Position numbers and translations under genes: made by a program. Shown here in pieces: positions 1-10,478 of a stretch of 64,000 nt of DNA (position 1 is its first letter; every line of letters begins with the position of its first letter). Source of the DNA: CAWCGU01 sp963795195 (GTDB taxonomy: Bacteria; Actinomycetota; Thermoleophilia; Solirubrobacterales; 70-9). The notes below the pieces were generated by a model, which was given only the letters and a program-made list of their open reading frames with translations, had not been told where the DNA came from and ran no database searches. The stretch spans positions 2,232,001 to 2,296,000 of the forward strand of contig CAWCGU010000006.1 of NCBI GenBank assembly GCA_963795195.1. Reading direction: 5' to 3'.

Positions 1-44
1 ACGGCCGCGCGGTCGCGGGCTCGGCCATCGGGGATACTTGAGTC

Positions 45-2873
<2,829 letters not shown>

Positions 2874-2916
2874 GCTTCTGATTTTACCCATTTGCACAAC
2901 TCGTCAGGCGGGTCGC

Positions 2917-2946
2917 TTGACACGGAGGGGGCAAATGGTGGAGAAT
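2917..2946 (+). promoter_or_regulatory. probable sigma-70 type promoter of the candidate small RNA
   Basis: A perfect TTGACA (2917-2922) is followed after 18 bases by GAGAAT (2941-2946), which matches TATAAT at four positions. It lies just after the aconitase gene and would start a transcript near 2953. No ORF follows before the separate promoter at 3205. Confidence 0.5.
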
Positions 2947-2952
2947 GCGCCC

Positions 2953-3110
2953 ACGCAGGGTTCTCAAGGGCGATAAGAAAAAGTTTTTGAGACTCATCCC
3001 CGGTCAGTCCCGCCTCCGGGGATGATCGCGTCGGCATCCCTCCCTGGCTACCGACGCGCAGGCGTGGGTGCGGGCTGTGTGGACCCCCTGCCTCCCACAG
3101 CCCCACCCCG
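2953..3110 (+). ncRNA. candidate structured small RNA with four consecutive stem-loops
   Basis: Between aconitase and the FKBP gene there is no coding ORF, but there are four stem-loops in a row. P1 pairs 2962-2967 with 2987-2992 (6 bp). P2 pairs 2994-3003 with 3016-3025 (10 bp). P3 pairs 3027-3034 with 3051-3058 (8 bp). P4 pairs 3066-3070 plus 3072-3079 with 3096-3108 (13 bp, one bulged C at 3071). Loops of P2, P3 and P4 are rich in runs of C. The stems are separated by 1-7 bases. The layout recalls the actinobacterial 6C RNA class (stem-loops with C-rich loops), but I cannot confirm membership. P4 could double as a terminator; no T-tract follows. The stems are read directly from the sequence; expression and function are inference. 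Confidence 0.45.
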
Positions 3111-3204
3111 CCGATTCCCCGCCGGTAACTGCTTGGCCTCAGCGCCCCAGAATGCGTCGGATCTAGTCACCCCGGCGCCCCCGTAGGCCTCGATTTCCCG
3201 CCCA

Positions 3205-3235
3205 TTGACGCTTTACCCGGGCCGAGTCCTATAGA
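3205..3235 (+). promoter_or_regulatory. probable promoter of the FKBP gene
   Basis: TTGACG (3205-3210) and TATAGA (3230-3235) are separated by 19 bases. The expected transcript start is only a few bases before the TTG start codon at 3246, so the mRNA would be leaderless or nearly so. There is no visible ribosome binding site, which agrees with this. Confidence 0.5.
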
Positions 3236-3245
3236 TTGCCGCGTC

Positions 3246-3728
3246 TTGCGTCGCTTGCTTCTAATTGCGCTGGTCCTCTCCGGGCTTTTCGTCTTCGCCG
3301 GCTGCGGCGATGACGAGGAGAGCGCCGGCGGCGGTCCGACAGCCACGGCCACCGACAATCTCGGCGAGAAGCCGGAGGTGACGGTCCCTGACGAGAAGGC
3401 CGAGGAACTGGTCAAGGAGGACGTGGTCGAGGGCGACGGCAAGGAAGCACGGCCCGGGGACACGATCCAGGTCCAGTACGTCGGCGTCGCCCAGTCGACG
3501 GGCACCGAATTCGACACTTCCTGGGGCAACCCGGAGCCGTTCGAGTTCGAGCTGGGCTCCAGCGCGGTGATCCCCGGCTGGGACATCGGGCTTGTCGGGA
3601 TGAAGGAGGGCGGCCGCCGTCTGCTGACGATTCCCGGCGACCTCGCCTACGGCCCCTCCGGGCAGCCGCCCGACATCGGCCCCGACGAGACGCTCGTCTT
3701 CGCGGTCGACCTCGAGAAGGTCAAGTAA
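3246..3728 (+). CDS. FKBP-type peptidyl-prolyl cis-trans isomerase, lipoprotein
   Basis: Catalyses proline cis-trans isomerisation, here probably at the outer face of the membrane. The 160-residue product begins with a lipoprotein signal: two arginines, a hydrophobic stretch and the lipobox FAGC with the lipidated Cys at about residue 20. An acidic, low-complexity linker (residues 22-65) follows, then a single FKBP domain to the end with typical motifs (GDTIQVQYVG, VIPGWDIGLVGMKEGG, AYGPSGQPPDIGPDETL). The start is TTG at 3246, placed directly after a good -10 element. The last 8 bases overlap the end of the convergent DUF3817 gene. Confidence 0.92.
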   Translation: MRRLLLIALVLSGLFVFAGCGDDEESAGGGPTATATDNLGEKPEVTVPDEKAEELVKEDVVEGDGKEARPGDTIQVQYVGVAQSTGTEFDTSWGNPEPFEFELGSSAVIPGWDIGLVGMKEGGRRLLTIPGDLAYGPSGQPPDIGPDETLVFAVDLEKVK

Positions 3729-4071
3729 CCGCCGCGGCTGGAGCCGCCTTCGTGCCGGTCCGCCGCCGTCGATCTAGGATGGCGATTCCGACCACGCTGC
3801 CGATCGGGCCGAGCGGGGTGAAGGTGGCAGCCAGCAGCCAGAACGGGACTTCGTGGCGGAGCACGGCGATGAAGATGAACCCGAGCAACGCCAGGTAGCC
3901 GATTCCGTGGGCCCAGCCGAAGACGGTCGTCGGCTCTTCGAGCCCGGGCAGCAGCCAGAAGACGACGAGCGCGGCAAAGATTCCCGCCTCAAGCCAGGAG
4001 GCGCCGCGAACCCAGGGATATAGCGCTCCTGGCTCGGGGCCTCGCAAGTTTGCGTCGACGCCTGGCTTCAC
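3721..4071 (-). CDS. DUF3817-type small integral membrane protein
   Basis: Function unknown. The 116-residue product has three or four hydrophobic segments (about residues 27-45, 52-70, 75-95) and the HGIGYLALL region typical of DUF3817 (YdzA-like) membrane proteins. The C-terminus is short and basic. The start used is GTG at 4071, but it has no clear ribosome binding site and the first 20 residues are not typical of the family, so the true start could be internal. The gene converges on the FKBP gene with an 8-base overlap and has no operon partner. Confidence 0.7.
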   Translation of the reverse strand: MKPGVDANLRGPEPGALYPWVRGASWLEAGIFAALVVFWLLPGLEEPTTVFGWAHGIGYLALLGFIFIAVLRHEVPFWLLAATFTPLGPIGSVVGIAILDRRRRTGTKAAPAAAVT

Positions 4072-4101
4072 CGGGGGTCAGGCTATCCGGCCTCGGGGCA
4101 C

Positions 4102-4138
4102 AGTTCTTGATTCTGTACTAGTATTAGTTTTAGAACTA
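4102..4138. promoter_or_regulatory. AT-rich promoter/operator of the cupin-HxlR operon
   Basis: This is a sharp AT-rich island in GC-rich DNA. It contains the palindrome TACTAGTA (4116-4123), the inverted repeat TAGTT-N4-AACTA (4125-4138), and the wider pair AGTTCT (4102-4107) / AGAACT (4132-4137). HxlR-family regulators commonly bind such palindromes at their own operon, and an HxlR gene is the second gene here. Confidence 0.5.
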
Positions 4139-4153
4139 CCAAGAGGAGATCAC

Positions 4154-4564
4154 ATGGCTGATGTGACGGTCAAGCGCATTGAAGAGATGGAGCCGATTCT
4201 GGGCGGCGCGATGATCCGGGCCCGAGCCTCGCTTGGGGCAACGTCGTTTGGCATGCAAGTTCTCAACATGCCTGCCGGAGCAGATTGGTACCCGGAGCAC
4301 AACCACGCCGGCCGCCCCGTGGACGACGGCATGGAGGAGGTCTACACCCTGTTGAGCGGGTCCGCAACGCTCCTCGCTGGTGGGGACCAGTACACCTTGG
4401 AGCCTGGGACCTTCGCTCGCGTCGGGCCCGCGGAGCTGCGCAAGATCGTGCCTGGCGATCAGGGCGCCCAGATGCTCTGTATAGGCGGCGCGCCCGGTAG
4501 CGCCTATCAGGCCCCGGAATTCACCGAACTTGGTGGCCCTGAGCCCGGGCCACCACAGGAGTAG
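4154..4564 (+). CDS. cupin-domain protein
   Basis: A 136-residue single-domain cupin. The first metal-binding motif region reads WYPEHNHAGRPVDDGMEEVY and the second half has the usual PGTFARVGP turn. The substrate is not predictable: cupins of this size include small sensors and dioxygenase-like enzymes. A good ribosome binding site (AAGAGGAGATC) precedes the ATG. It is the first gene of a two-gene unit with an HxlR regulator, so its expression is probably controlled by that regulator and by the palindromes upstream. Confidence 0.85.
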   Translation: MADVTVKRIEEMEPILGGAMIRARASLGATSFGMQVLNMPAGADWYPEHNHAGRPVDDGMEEVYTLLSGSATLLAGGDQYTLEPGTFARVGPAELRKIVPGDQGAQMLCIGGAPGSAYQAPEFTELGGPEPGPPQE

Positions 4565-4568
4565 CGAA

Positions 4569-4952
4569 CTGGGAAAGCGCATCTACAACCAGCCGTGGTG
4601 TCCGATCGCGAGGTTCCTGGACATTTTCGGTGAGCGCTGGACATTGCTTGTTCTGCGTGAGTTGCTGTTTGCCCATCCCCAGCCCCTCCGGTTCGGGGAG
4701 CTGTCCGCCGAACTCCCGGGGTTGTCGCGCAGCCTGCTTGCGAGCAGGCTGCGCGAGCTTGAATCCGCAGGGATCATCGAAGCTCAGAAGCAGGGTGCAT
4801 CACGCGCCATCGGCGGCTGGGCACTGACGGAGCGCGGCGCCTCGCTGGCTCCGGTGGTGCGTGCGATCGGGGAGTGGGGCATCGACGACAGCGAGGGCCC
4901 GGTCGAAGCCGATCGCGGGGCGCTTAGGCGAAAGCTGGATTCACTCGGGTGA
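4569..4952 (+). CDS. HxlR-family winged-helix transcriptional regulator (probable CTG start)
   Basis: A small DNA-binding regulator with the HxlR signature: CPIARFLDIFGERWTLLVLREL at the N-terminus, then the winged helix with LPGLSRSLLASRLRELE. The nearest canonical start in frame is GTG at 4530, which would overlap the cupin gene by 35 bases and has no ribosome binding site. A CTG at 4569-4571 has an AGGAG (4557-4561) seven bases upstream and gives an N-terminus (GKRIYNQPWC...) of typical family length. I therefore place the start at 4569, giving 127 residues. HxlR proteins usually respond to small reactive or aromatic compounds; the ligand here is unknown. Confidence 0.85.
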   Translation: MGKRIYNQPWCPIARFLDIFGERWTLLVLRELLFAHPQPLRFGELSAELPGLSRSLLASRLRELESAGIIEAQKQGASRAIGGWALTERGASLAPVVRAIGEWGIDDSEGPVEADRGALRRKLDSLG

Positions 4953-4981
4953 GGGGACTGGAGCCGTCGCGGCCGGCGCGG

Positions 4982-6031
4982 CTACTCGACGGTCCAGGTG
5001 TCGCCCGAGCGCAACAGCATGTCGAGTTCCTCGGTGCCGAAGTCTTCGCGCGCCGCGGCCAGTTCGTCGGCGAGATCCTCTGCGTAGGCGGGGCGCTCGA
5101 CGTCGCGGAAGACGCCGATCGGCGTTGGGCCGGTCGGCTGGTTGGCGAGGTGGGCGAGGGCGAAGGCCCGGCTCGGGTCCGGGTCCTGCGAGTCGTGGAC
5201 GAGTAGACCGCCGAGCCCGACGCTTGCTGTCTCGACGATGCTGAGCCGCCCGTCCGGCCCCTGTGCGACTCCACGTTCGCCGTCCTCGCCCAGCAGAATC
5301 GGCTTGCCGTGCTCGAGCCGGATCTGGTTGTGGCGGCCGCCCTTGCCGCGCACTGCGTCGAAGGCGCCGTCGTTGAAGACGTTGCAGTTCTGGTAGATCT
5401 CGACGAACGCGGATCCCTTGTGGGCGGCAGCGGCGCGCAGCACTTCAGCCTGGTGGTCACGGTCGATGTCGATCGTTCGCGCGACGAAGCTGGCCTCGGC
5501 GCCGAGCGCCAGCGCGACCGGGTTGAAGGGGTGATCGAAGGAGCCGAATGGCGTTGATTTCGTGACCTTGCCCTCCTCGCTGGTCGGTGAGTACTGGCCC
5601 TTGGTCAGCCCGTAGATCTGGTTGTTGAAGAGCAGGATTTTGATCGGCACGTTGCGGCGCAGGGCGTGGATCAGGTGGTTGCCGCCGATCGAGAGGCCGT
5701 CGCCGTCGCCGGTGACCACCCAGGTTGAGAGGTCGGGGCGCGCCAGCGCCAGACCCGTGGCCAGGGCCGGCGCGCGGCCGTGAATCCCGTGGACGCCGTA
5801 GGTGCTCATGTAGTACGCGAAACGCCCCGAGCAGCCGATGCCGGCGACCCAGACGATCTTCTCCGGCGGCAGCCCCAGCTCCGGAAGGAACTGCTGGACG
5901 GTGGCCAGGATCGCGTAGTCGCCGCAGCCCGGGCACCAGCGCGTCTCCTGGTCGGAGGCGAAGTCCTTTTTGGTCAGGGTTGCCGCGCCGCCTTCTCCGA
6001 ATCCGCCGCCGTTGCCGCCGTTCACAGCCAT
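4982..6031 (-). CDS. korB: 2-oxoacid:ferredoxin oxidoreductase, beta subunit (KorB-like)
   Basis: The beta subunit binds thiamine pyrophosphate and an iron-sulfur cluster. With KorA it oxidatively decarboxylates a 2-oxoacid (probably 2-oxoglutarate) to the CoA thioester and reduces ferredoxin. The 349-residue product shows WCPGCGDY (C33, C36), GIGCSGRF, the TPP motif GDGDGLSIGGNHL ending in LFNNQIYGLTKGQ, and QNCNVFND. The start is ATG at 6031; the open frame continues upstream to 6304 but that part is out of phase with korA coding and is spurious. The start overlaps the korA stop (6022-6024) by 10 bases, so the two are translationally coupled. Confidence 0.95.
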   Translation of the reverse strand: MAVNGGNGGGFGEGGAATLTKKDFASDQETRWCPGCGDYAILATVQQFLPELGLPPEKIVWVAGIGCSGRFAYYMSTYGVHGIHGRAPALATGLALARPDLSTWVVTGDGDGLSIGGNHLIHALRRNVPIKILLFNNQIYGLTKGQYSPTSEEGKVTKSTPFGSFDHPFNPVALALGAEASFVARTIDIDRDHQAEVLRAAAAHKGSAFVEIYQNCNVFNDGAFDAVRGKGGRHNQIRLEHGKPILLGEDGERGVAQGPDGRLSIVETASVGLGGLLVHDSQDPDPSRAFALAHLANQPTGPTPIGVFRDVERPAYAEDLADELAAAREDFGTEELDMLLRSGDTWTVE

Positions 6032-7857
6032 TCGGTGAACACCTCGTCCAGTTCTTCGGCGAACAAAGGCAAGCCGTCGGTCTTGGAGTAGCCCCTGGCG
6101 TCGACCAGATACTCGGCCCTGATGATCTTGAGCAGCTGTCCGCTGTTCATCTCCGGGATCAGCACCTTGGGGAAGGAGCGCACGACCTCGCCGGTGTTGG
6201 CAGGCAGAGGGTTGAGGTGGCGCAGATGGGCGAAGGCGATCTTGTCGCCGCGCTTGCGGACCCGCCTCGCGGCGCCCTTGATGGCACCGAACGAGGAGCC
6301 CCATCCGAGCACCAGCAGCTCAGCCCCGTCGTCTGCGTCGACCTCGAGCGGCGGGATGTCATCGGCGATGCCGGCGATCTTCTCGGCGCGCAGGCGCGTC
6401 ATGCGGGCGTGGTTGGCGGGCTCGTAGCTGATGTGGCCGGTGCCGTCCTGCTTTTCGAGGCCGCCGATGACGTGTTCGAGACCGGGTGTCCCCGGCAGCG
6501 CCCAGGGCCGGGCGCCGCGGTCGTCGCGCAGGTAGGGCCAGAACTCTCCGTCCTCGCGGTTGGGCGCCGTGGCGAAGCCGGGGTCGATCTCGGGGAGGTC
6601 CGCGGCGTCGGGCAGCCGCCAGGGCTCGGATGAGTTGGCGAGGAAGGTGTCGGTCAGCAGGATGGTGGGCGTCCGGTACCTGACCGCCAATCGCACCGCC
6701 TCGAAGACAGCGAAGAAGCATTCAGACGGCGTAGCCGCCGCGATCACCGGCAGCGGCGCCTCGCCGTGGCGGCCGTGGATCGCCATCAGCAGGTCGGCGG
6801 CCTCCGTCTTCGTCGGCATCCCCGTCGAGGGCCCGGCCCGCTGAACGTCGACGATCAAAAGCGGCAGCTCGAGCGCGATCGCGAGCCCGATCGTTTCCGC
6901 CTTGAGGTCCATTCCCGGCCCGCTCGTCGTCGTCACGCCGAGGTGGCCGCCGAAGGACGCGCCGAGCGCCATGTTCGCCGCCGCAATCTCGTCCTCCGCC
7001 TGGACTGTGCGCACACCAAAGCGGCGGTGCCGCGAGAGTTCGTGGAGGATCTCCGAGGCCGGCGTGATCGGGTAGCTGGCCAAAAACAGCGGCAGCTTGC
7101 TGCGCATGCTCGCCGCGACAAGGCCGAGTGCGGTCGCCGTTGTCCCGTTGACGCCCCGGTAGGTGCCGGGCTCCGCCGGCGCGGCCTTGACCTCGTAGTG
7201 GACGTGCCCGAGCTCTGCTGTTTCGCCGAAGTTGTAGCCGACGCGAAAGGCGGCCTGGTTGGCCAGCAGGACCTCGGGCTTTGACGCGAACTTCTCGTCG
7301 ATCCAGGCCACCGTCGCGTCTCGGGGGCGGCTGAACATCCAGGAGACCAGCCCGAGGGCGAAGAAGTTTTTGGACCGAGCGGCGTCGCGCGAGCTGATCC
7401 CGTCGATGCCTTCTGTGGCGCGTACGGTCATCGAGGTCATCGGCACCCGGATCACCTGGAAGTCCTTGAGCGTGGCGTCATCGAGCGGATTCTCGGCGTA
7501 GGCGGCCTTGCGCAGATTGAAGTCGCTGAAGCCGTCCTCGTTGACGATCACCAGGCCGCCGCGCTCGAGCTCGGGCAGGTTGACCTTGAGCGCCGCCGGG
7601 TTCATCGCGACGAGCACGTTCGGCTGACCGCCCGGGGTCAGGATGTCGCGCGAGGCGAAGTGGATCTGGAACGCGGACACGCCGGCCAGCGTCCCCGCCG
7701 GCGCGCGAATCTCAGCCGGAAAGTCGGGCAGCGTCGCCAGGTCGTTGCCGATCAGGGCGGTGTCGGCGGCAAACCGCGACCCCGCCAGTTGGATCCCGTC
7801 GCCCGAGTCACCCGCGAAGCGGACGACTACTCGTTCCTTCTCGATTACCTCACTCAT
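6022..7857 (-). CDS. korA: 2-oxoacid:ferredoxin oxidoreductase, fused gamma-alpha subunit (KorA-like)
   Basis: Partner of KorB. The roughly 611-residue chain fuses the gamma domain (residues 1-190, with RFAGDSGDGIQLAG) to the alpha pyrimidine-binding domain (about 215-600, with GNTATALGLVAAS-like start, YPITPASEILHELS, and TTSGPGMDLKAE). This is the actinobacterial/aerobic two-subunit type. A ribosome binding site GGGGAG lies just before GTG (7860) and ATG (7857); ATG at 7857 is better spaced. A 15-bp palindrome sits directly upstream of that site (7869-7883). The window also has a Kgd-type dehydrogenase, so the cell has two routes at this step. Confidence 0.95.
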   Translation of the reverse strand: MSEVIEKERVVVRFAGDSGDGIQLAGSRFAADTALIGNDLATLPDFPAEIRAPAGTLAGVSAFQIHFASRDILTPGGQPNVLVAMNPAALKVNLPELERGGLVIVNEDGFSDFNLRKAAYAENPLDDATLKDFQVIRVPMTSMTVRATEGIDGISSRDAARSKNFFALGLVSWMFSRPRDATVAWIDEKFASKPEVLLANQAAFRVGYNFGETAELGHVHYEVKAAPAEPGTYRGVNGTTATALGLVAASMRSKLPLFLASYPITPASEILHELSRHRRFGVRTVQAEDEIAAANMALGASFGGHLGVTTTSGPGMDLKAETIGLAIALELPLLIVDVQRAGPSTGMPTKTEAADLLMAIHGRHGEAPLPVIAAATPSECFFAVFEAVRLAVRYRTPTILLTDTFLANSSEPWRLPDAADLPEIDPGFATAPNREDGEFWPYLRDDRGARPWALPGTPGLEHVIGGLEKQDGTGHISYEPANHARMTRLRAEKIAGIADDIPPLEVDADDGAELLVLGWGSSFGAIKGAARRVRKRGDKIAFAHLRHLNPLPANTGEVVRSFPKVLIPEMNSGQLLKIIRAEYLVDARGYSKTDGLPLFAEELDEVFTEWL

Positions 7858-7860
7858 CAC

Positions 7861-8173
7861 GGCTCCCCATCGGCAGTGCCGATCCTAAGCGCCAACGCGG
7901 CTGGACCCCACCGAGGAAATCCCCGCCGTTTGCGGCTTTCCCACTGGGTTCAGAGTACGAAATCGGTGAGTTCGGCGCGCAGGGGTCGGGCGGGGTACGA
8001 CATTGGGCGCGGGACCGCCGTAGCGAGCGCCCGGTCGCGGGTGGGGCGCTCCACGCCTGCGGGGGCAGTAAGGGCAGGAATTCGCCACGCTTTCGTGACC
8101 TTGTGCGCGCAACACGTGCGCTTTGCCTCGGCAATCTGGGGCCATGAAGCACGTGTGTCGCTGAGCGGTTCAT
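7861..8173. other. intergenic region between korA and the DUF559 gene
   Basis: 313 bases between divergent genes. It contains the korA-side palindrome (7869-7883) and the left arm of an inverted repeat around the DUF559 start (8148-8159). I see no ORF with a ribosome binding site and no recognisable RNA gene in the rest. Confidence 0.6.
7869..7883. promoter_or_regulatory. 15-bp palindrome at the korAB ribosome binding site
   Basis: ATCGGCAGTGCCGAT has 7-bp arms around one central base. It ends one base before the ribosome binding site of korA (complement of 7863-7868), so it could be an operator or an mRNA hairpin beside the site. Confidence 0.4.
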
Positions 8174-8200
8174 ATGCAACGCCTGAGAGACACACGTGCT
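8148..8200. promoter_or_regulatory. perfect 12-bp inverted repeat flanking the DUF559-gene start codon
   Basis: AGCACGTGTGTC (8148-8159) and GACACACGTGCT (8189-8200) are exact reverse complements with 29 bases between them. The ATG at 8174 lies inside the loop. As DNA it could be an autoregulatory operator; as RNA it would close the start codon inside a hairpin. Confidence 0.5.
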
Positions 8201-9103
8201 GCGGTCGAGGCTCGGGTCGCGACCCTGCTTAGAGATCAGGAGGGTGCGCTGGCGCACTGGCAGCTGCTGCAGGTGGGTGTGGGAGCCGAGGCGATCAGGT
8301 ACCGAGTTCGCTGCGGGCGCTACGTCGTTGTCTACCCAGGCGTCTACGCAGTCGGACACTCAAAGCTGAGTCGGCTCGGGCACCTTTGGGCAGCGATCTT
8401 GGCCGGGGGCCCGGGCTCGCTGCTCAGCCACCAGAGCGCCGGCCATGAGTGGGCTGTACTGCTCAGCCCGAATGCGTCCTTGATCCACGTGACGACGATG
8501 CTGCGCCGGCCACGGCGCCTCGGAAACATCGTCTTTCACCGCGCCAAGCAGATCCACCCCAATGACCGCGACACCCACAACGGCATCCCGATCACCTCGA
8601 TCCCCCGCACGCTGCTCGACCTGGCCGAGTCGGTCCCCGCAAACAAGCTCCGCCGCGCCTTCGAGAAGGCCGTACACATCGGCCGCTTCGACAAGATCGC
8701 ATTGGACGAGCTCCTGGAGCGATCCCACGGCCGGCACGGCATCAAACCCCTCACGGCCCTTGCTGCAAGTCGTTCGTCCCTCGATGACCCCCCGGACCTC
8801 CGCTCGGACCTCGAGCACCGCTTCCGTGAGCTCTGCGAGCAACACAACCTCCCCGTCCCCGCCTTCAACGTCGACGTCTGTGGCCACTGCGTCGACGCCT
8901 ACTGGCCGAGCGAGAGCCTCGTCGTCGAAGTCGACTCCTGGGAGTTCCACTCCACCCGCGAAGCCTTCGAAGCCGATCGCGCCAGAGACCGTGAGCTCCA
9001 AGTCGTCGGCATCTCGGTGCTGCGTGTCACCGACCGCGTGCTCGAGCGTGAACCTGGGGTCGTGGCCGCTCAGATCCTGGGAGTTCTGCGGCGCGATGCG
9101 TAG
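8174..9103 (+). CDS. AbiEi-like winged-helix / DUF559 nuclease-fold protein
   Basis: A 309-residue protein with two parts. The N-terminal half resembles the AbiEi antitoxin winged helix region (GVGAEAIRYRVRCGRYVVVYPGVYAVG, then LLSHQSAGHEWAVL and ITSIPRTLLDLAE). The C-terminal 90 residues resemble DUF559, a restriction-endonuclease-like (Vsr-type) fold, with DAYWPSESLVVEVD, WEFHSTREAFEADRARD and LQVVGISVLRVT. The acidic residues of DAYWP and VVEVD would be metal ligands if it is active. Such proteins are numerous in Solirubrobacterales and have no assigned role. There is no toxin gene (AbiEii) beside it. Start ATG at 8174 lies inside a perfect inverted repeat. Confidence 0.75.
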   Translation: MQRLRDTRAAVEARVATLLRDQEGALAHWQLLQVGVGAEAIRYRVRCGRYVVVYPGVYAVGHSKLSRLGHLWAAILAGGPGSLLSHQSAGHEWAVLLSPNASLIHVTTMLRRPRRLGNIVFHRAKQIHPNDRDTHNGIPITSIPRTLLDLAESVPANKLRRAFEKAVHIGRFDKIALDELLERSHGRHGIKPLTALAASRSSLDDPPDLRSDLEHRFRELCEQHNLPVPAFNVDVCGHCVDAYWPSESLVVEVDSWEFHSTREAFEADRARDRELQVVGISVLRVTDRVLEREPGVVAAQILGVLRRDA

Positions 9104-9115
9104 CGCTCGCCGGCC

Positions 9116-10297
9116 TCAGCCGCAGATCACGTACGTGCACTGAGTCGCCGTCCCGTTTCCAGCGGCCAGGTTGCCGCCGGCGTCGATGACGCCGGGCACC
9201 GCGGCGATCCCCAGATCCCCGTTGCGGTTCGCGTGATTTCGCCTCAGGGTCGTCGACGCGCTCTCGACATGGATTCCATCCTCACCGGAGCGCCGGACGT
9301 GGTTTCGAAGCAGGATCGTGCCGGTGATCGTGGGCCCGATCTCGATGCCGTTGCGTCCCGCATCCCGCACGACGTTTCGCCGCACGATCGTGTCTCGGAG
9401 GTTCTGTTCGCCTACAAACGTCGTCAGCCGGATCCCGGTCTTCTTTGGTGAGCGGATCACGTTGCCGACGATGCGATTGCCGCGCCCGTCCTCCAGCGAG
9501 ATCCCGATACCGCAGCCATTGCCGCACCCCAGGGACCTTTGGATCTGGTTCCGGGCGATCGTGTTGTTGCTGCCATCCATGATGAGTCCCTCGCCGTTTC
9601 GAGCGATTCGATTGCCCCGGACGACGTTCCCATCGCCGTCGATGATCGCCCCGGCCTCTGGGTTCGCGGAGAGCGTGTTGCGGACAAACACGTTGTTGTT
9701 GGATTCGGTCACGTAGAAGCCGAGGTCGGCATTGCCGGTGGAGGTGGTTCGCTCGATCCGATTTCCGTCGGACTCGACGATCGCGATTCCCGGATAGTCA
9801 TGCTCGAGGCCGTTCGCGGATGCGGTGGCGCCGCTGATCAGGCTGTCCGATACGCGGAAAAAGAGAATGCCGTTGAAGACGCTCCGCGTCGCGGTGGTCC
9901 CGCGCACCTCGCCGTCATCAGCGTTGTAGAAGCTGACCCCGAAGGCAAATTCGCGGACCTCGCCCCCCACGACGGTCACGCCCGAGTGCCCCTCGTTGAC
10001 GATTCCGTCCTCGCAGAAATCGGTCTTGCTCTCATCGGGACACTTCCTGACGAGCTCGTTGTCCCCGTCGATCGTGTGCCCGTTGAGGTCAAGCGTGACC
10101 CCGTCCGCGCCAATCACGATGCCGGCATTAGGGCAATTGAGAAGATCACGCTGAAGTGTGGTGTCCTTCTTGATCAGATCGCCGCAGCTGATCCCGGCGG
10201 CCTCAGCTCCATCGGCGCCGTACGCGATGAAGAAGGCGAGCGCAGCCAAGGTGAGCGCAGCAAGGGAGCGGGCACGGACAGCGGGCGCGGTCAGCAT
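9116..10297 (-). CDS. secreted right-handed parallel beta-helix repeat protein
   Basis: A 393-residue exported protein. It starts with a signal peptide (hydrophobic segment about residues 12-30, cleavage likely after AEA). After a short Cys-bounded region (SCGDLI...LNCPNAG) it carries successive beta-helix turns of the NosD / pectate-lyase-like type, rich in the pattern N-x-(I/V)-x-x-N (for example DGNVVRGNRIARNGEGLIMD and SNNTIARNQIQ). No catalytic residues can be named; it may bind or modify polysaccharide. It converges on the DUF559 gene (12 bases apart). Its promoter region is shared with the divergent binding-protein gene and contains the palindrome at 10375. Confidence 0.85.
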   Translation of the reverse strand: MLTAPAVRARSLAALTLAALAFFIAYGADGAEAAGISCGDLIKKDTTLQRDLLNCPNAGIVIGADGVTLDLNGHTIDGDNELVRKCPDESKTDFCEDGIVNEGHSGVTVVGGEVREFAFGVSFYNADDGEVRGTTATRSVFNGILFFRVSDSLISGATASANGLEHDYPGIAIVESDGNRIERTTSTGNADLGFYVTESNNNVFVRNTLSANPEAGAIIDGDGNVVRGNRIARNGEGLIMDGSNNTIARNQIQRSLGCGNGCGIGISLEDGRGNRIVGNVIRSPKKTGIRLTTFVGEQNLRDTIVRRNVVRDAGRNGIEIGPTITGTILLRNHVRRSGEDGIHVESASTTLRRNHANRNGDLGIAAVPGVIDAGGNLAAGNGTATQCTYVICG

Positions 10298-10374
10298 CGG
10301 TTCCTCCTCGGTTGACCTGCCCAGCGTATTTCGGGCGGGGACCCCCCAGCTACGGGGTCAGCCCTGGATCGTTC

Positions 10375-10390
10375 TCAGGGCAGGCCCTGA
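10375..10390. promoter_or_regulatory. TCAGGGCAGGCCCTGA palindrome (copy 1)
   Basis: A perfect 16-bp palindrome with 7-bp arms lies 84 bases before the binding-protein gene (10479) and 77 bases before the divergent beta-helix gene (10297). The identical 16-mer occurs at 16300-16315 before the two-component operon. Confidence 0.55.
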
Positions 10391-10478
10391 TCGGCGTGCG
10401 CGTACTCGAGGGTCAAACCCGAAGCGCGCGACGGCCCCACCGGTCTAGTCTCCGCCACCGTCAATGAAATAGGGAGCC

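Noticed and set aside
2995..3108. Known riboswitch (cobalamin, ydaO, M-box) in front of the FKBP gene
   Set aside because: None of the conserved core sequences of these classes as I know them is visible, and the FKBP gene has its own promoter downstream of the stems.
6032..6304. N-terminal extension of korB in the open frame
   Set aside because: It overlaps the conserved end of korA in another frame and its translation is Arg/Gln-rich; the ATG at 6031 gives the normal family length.
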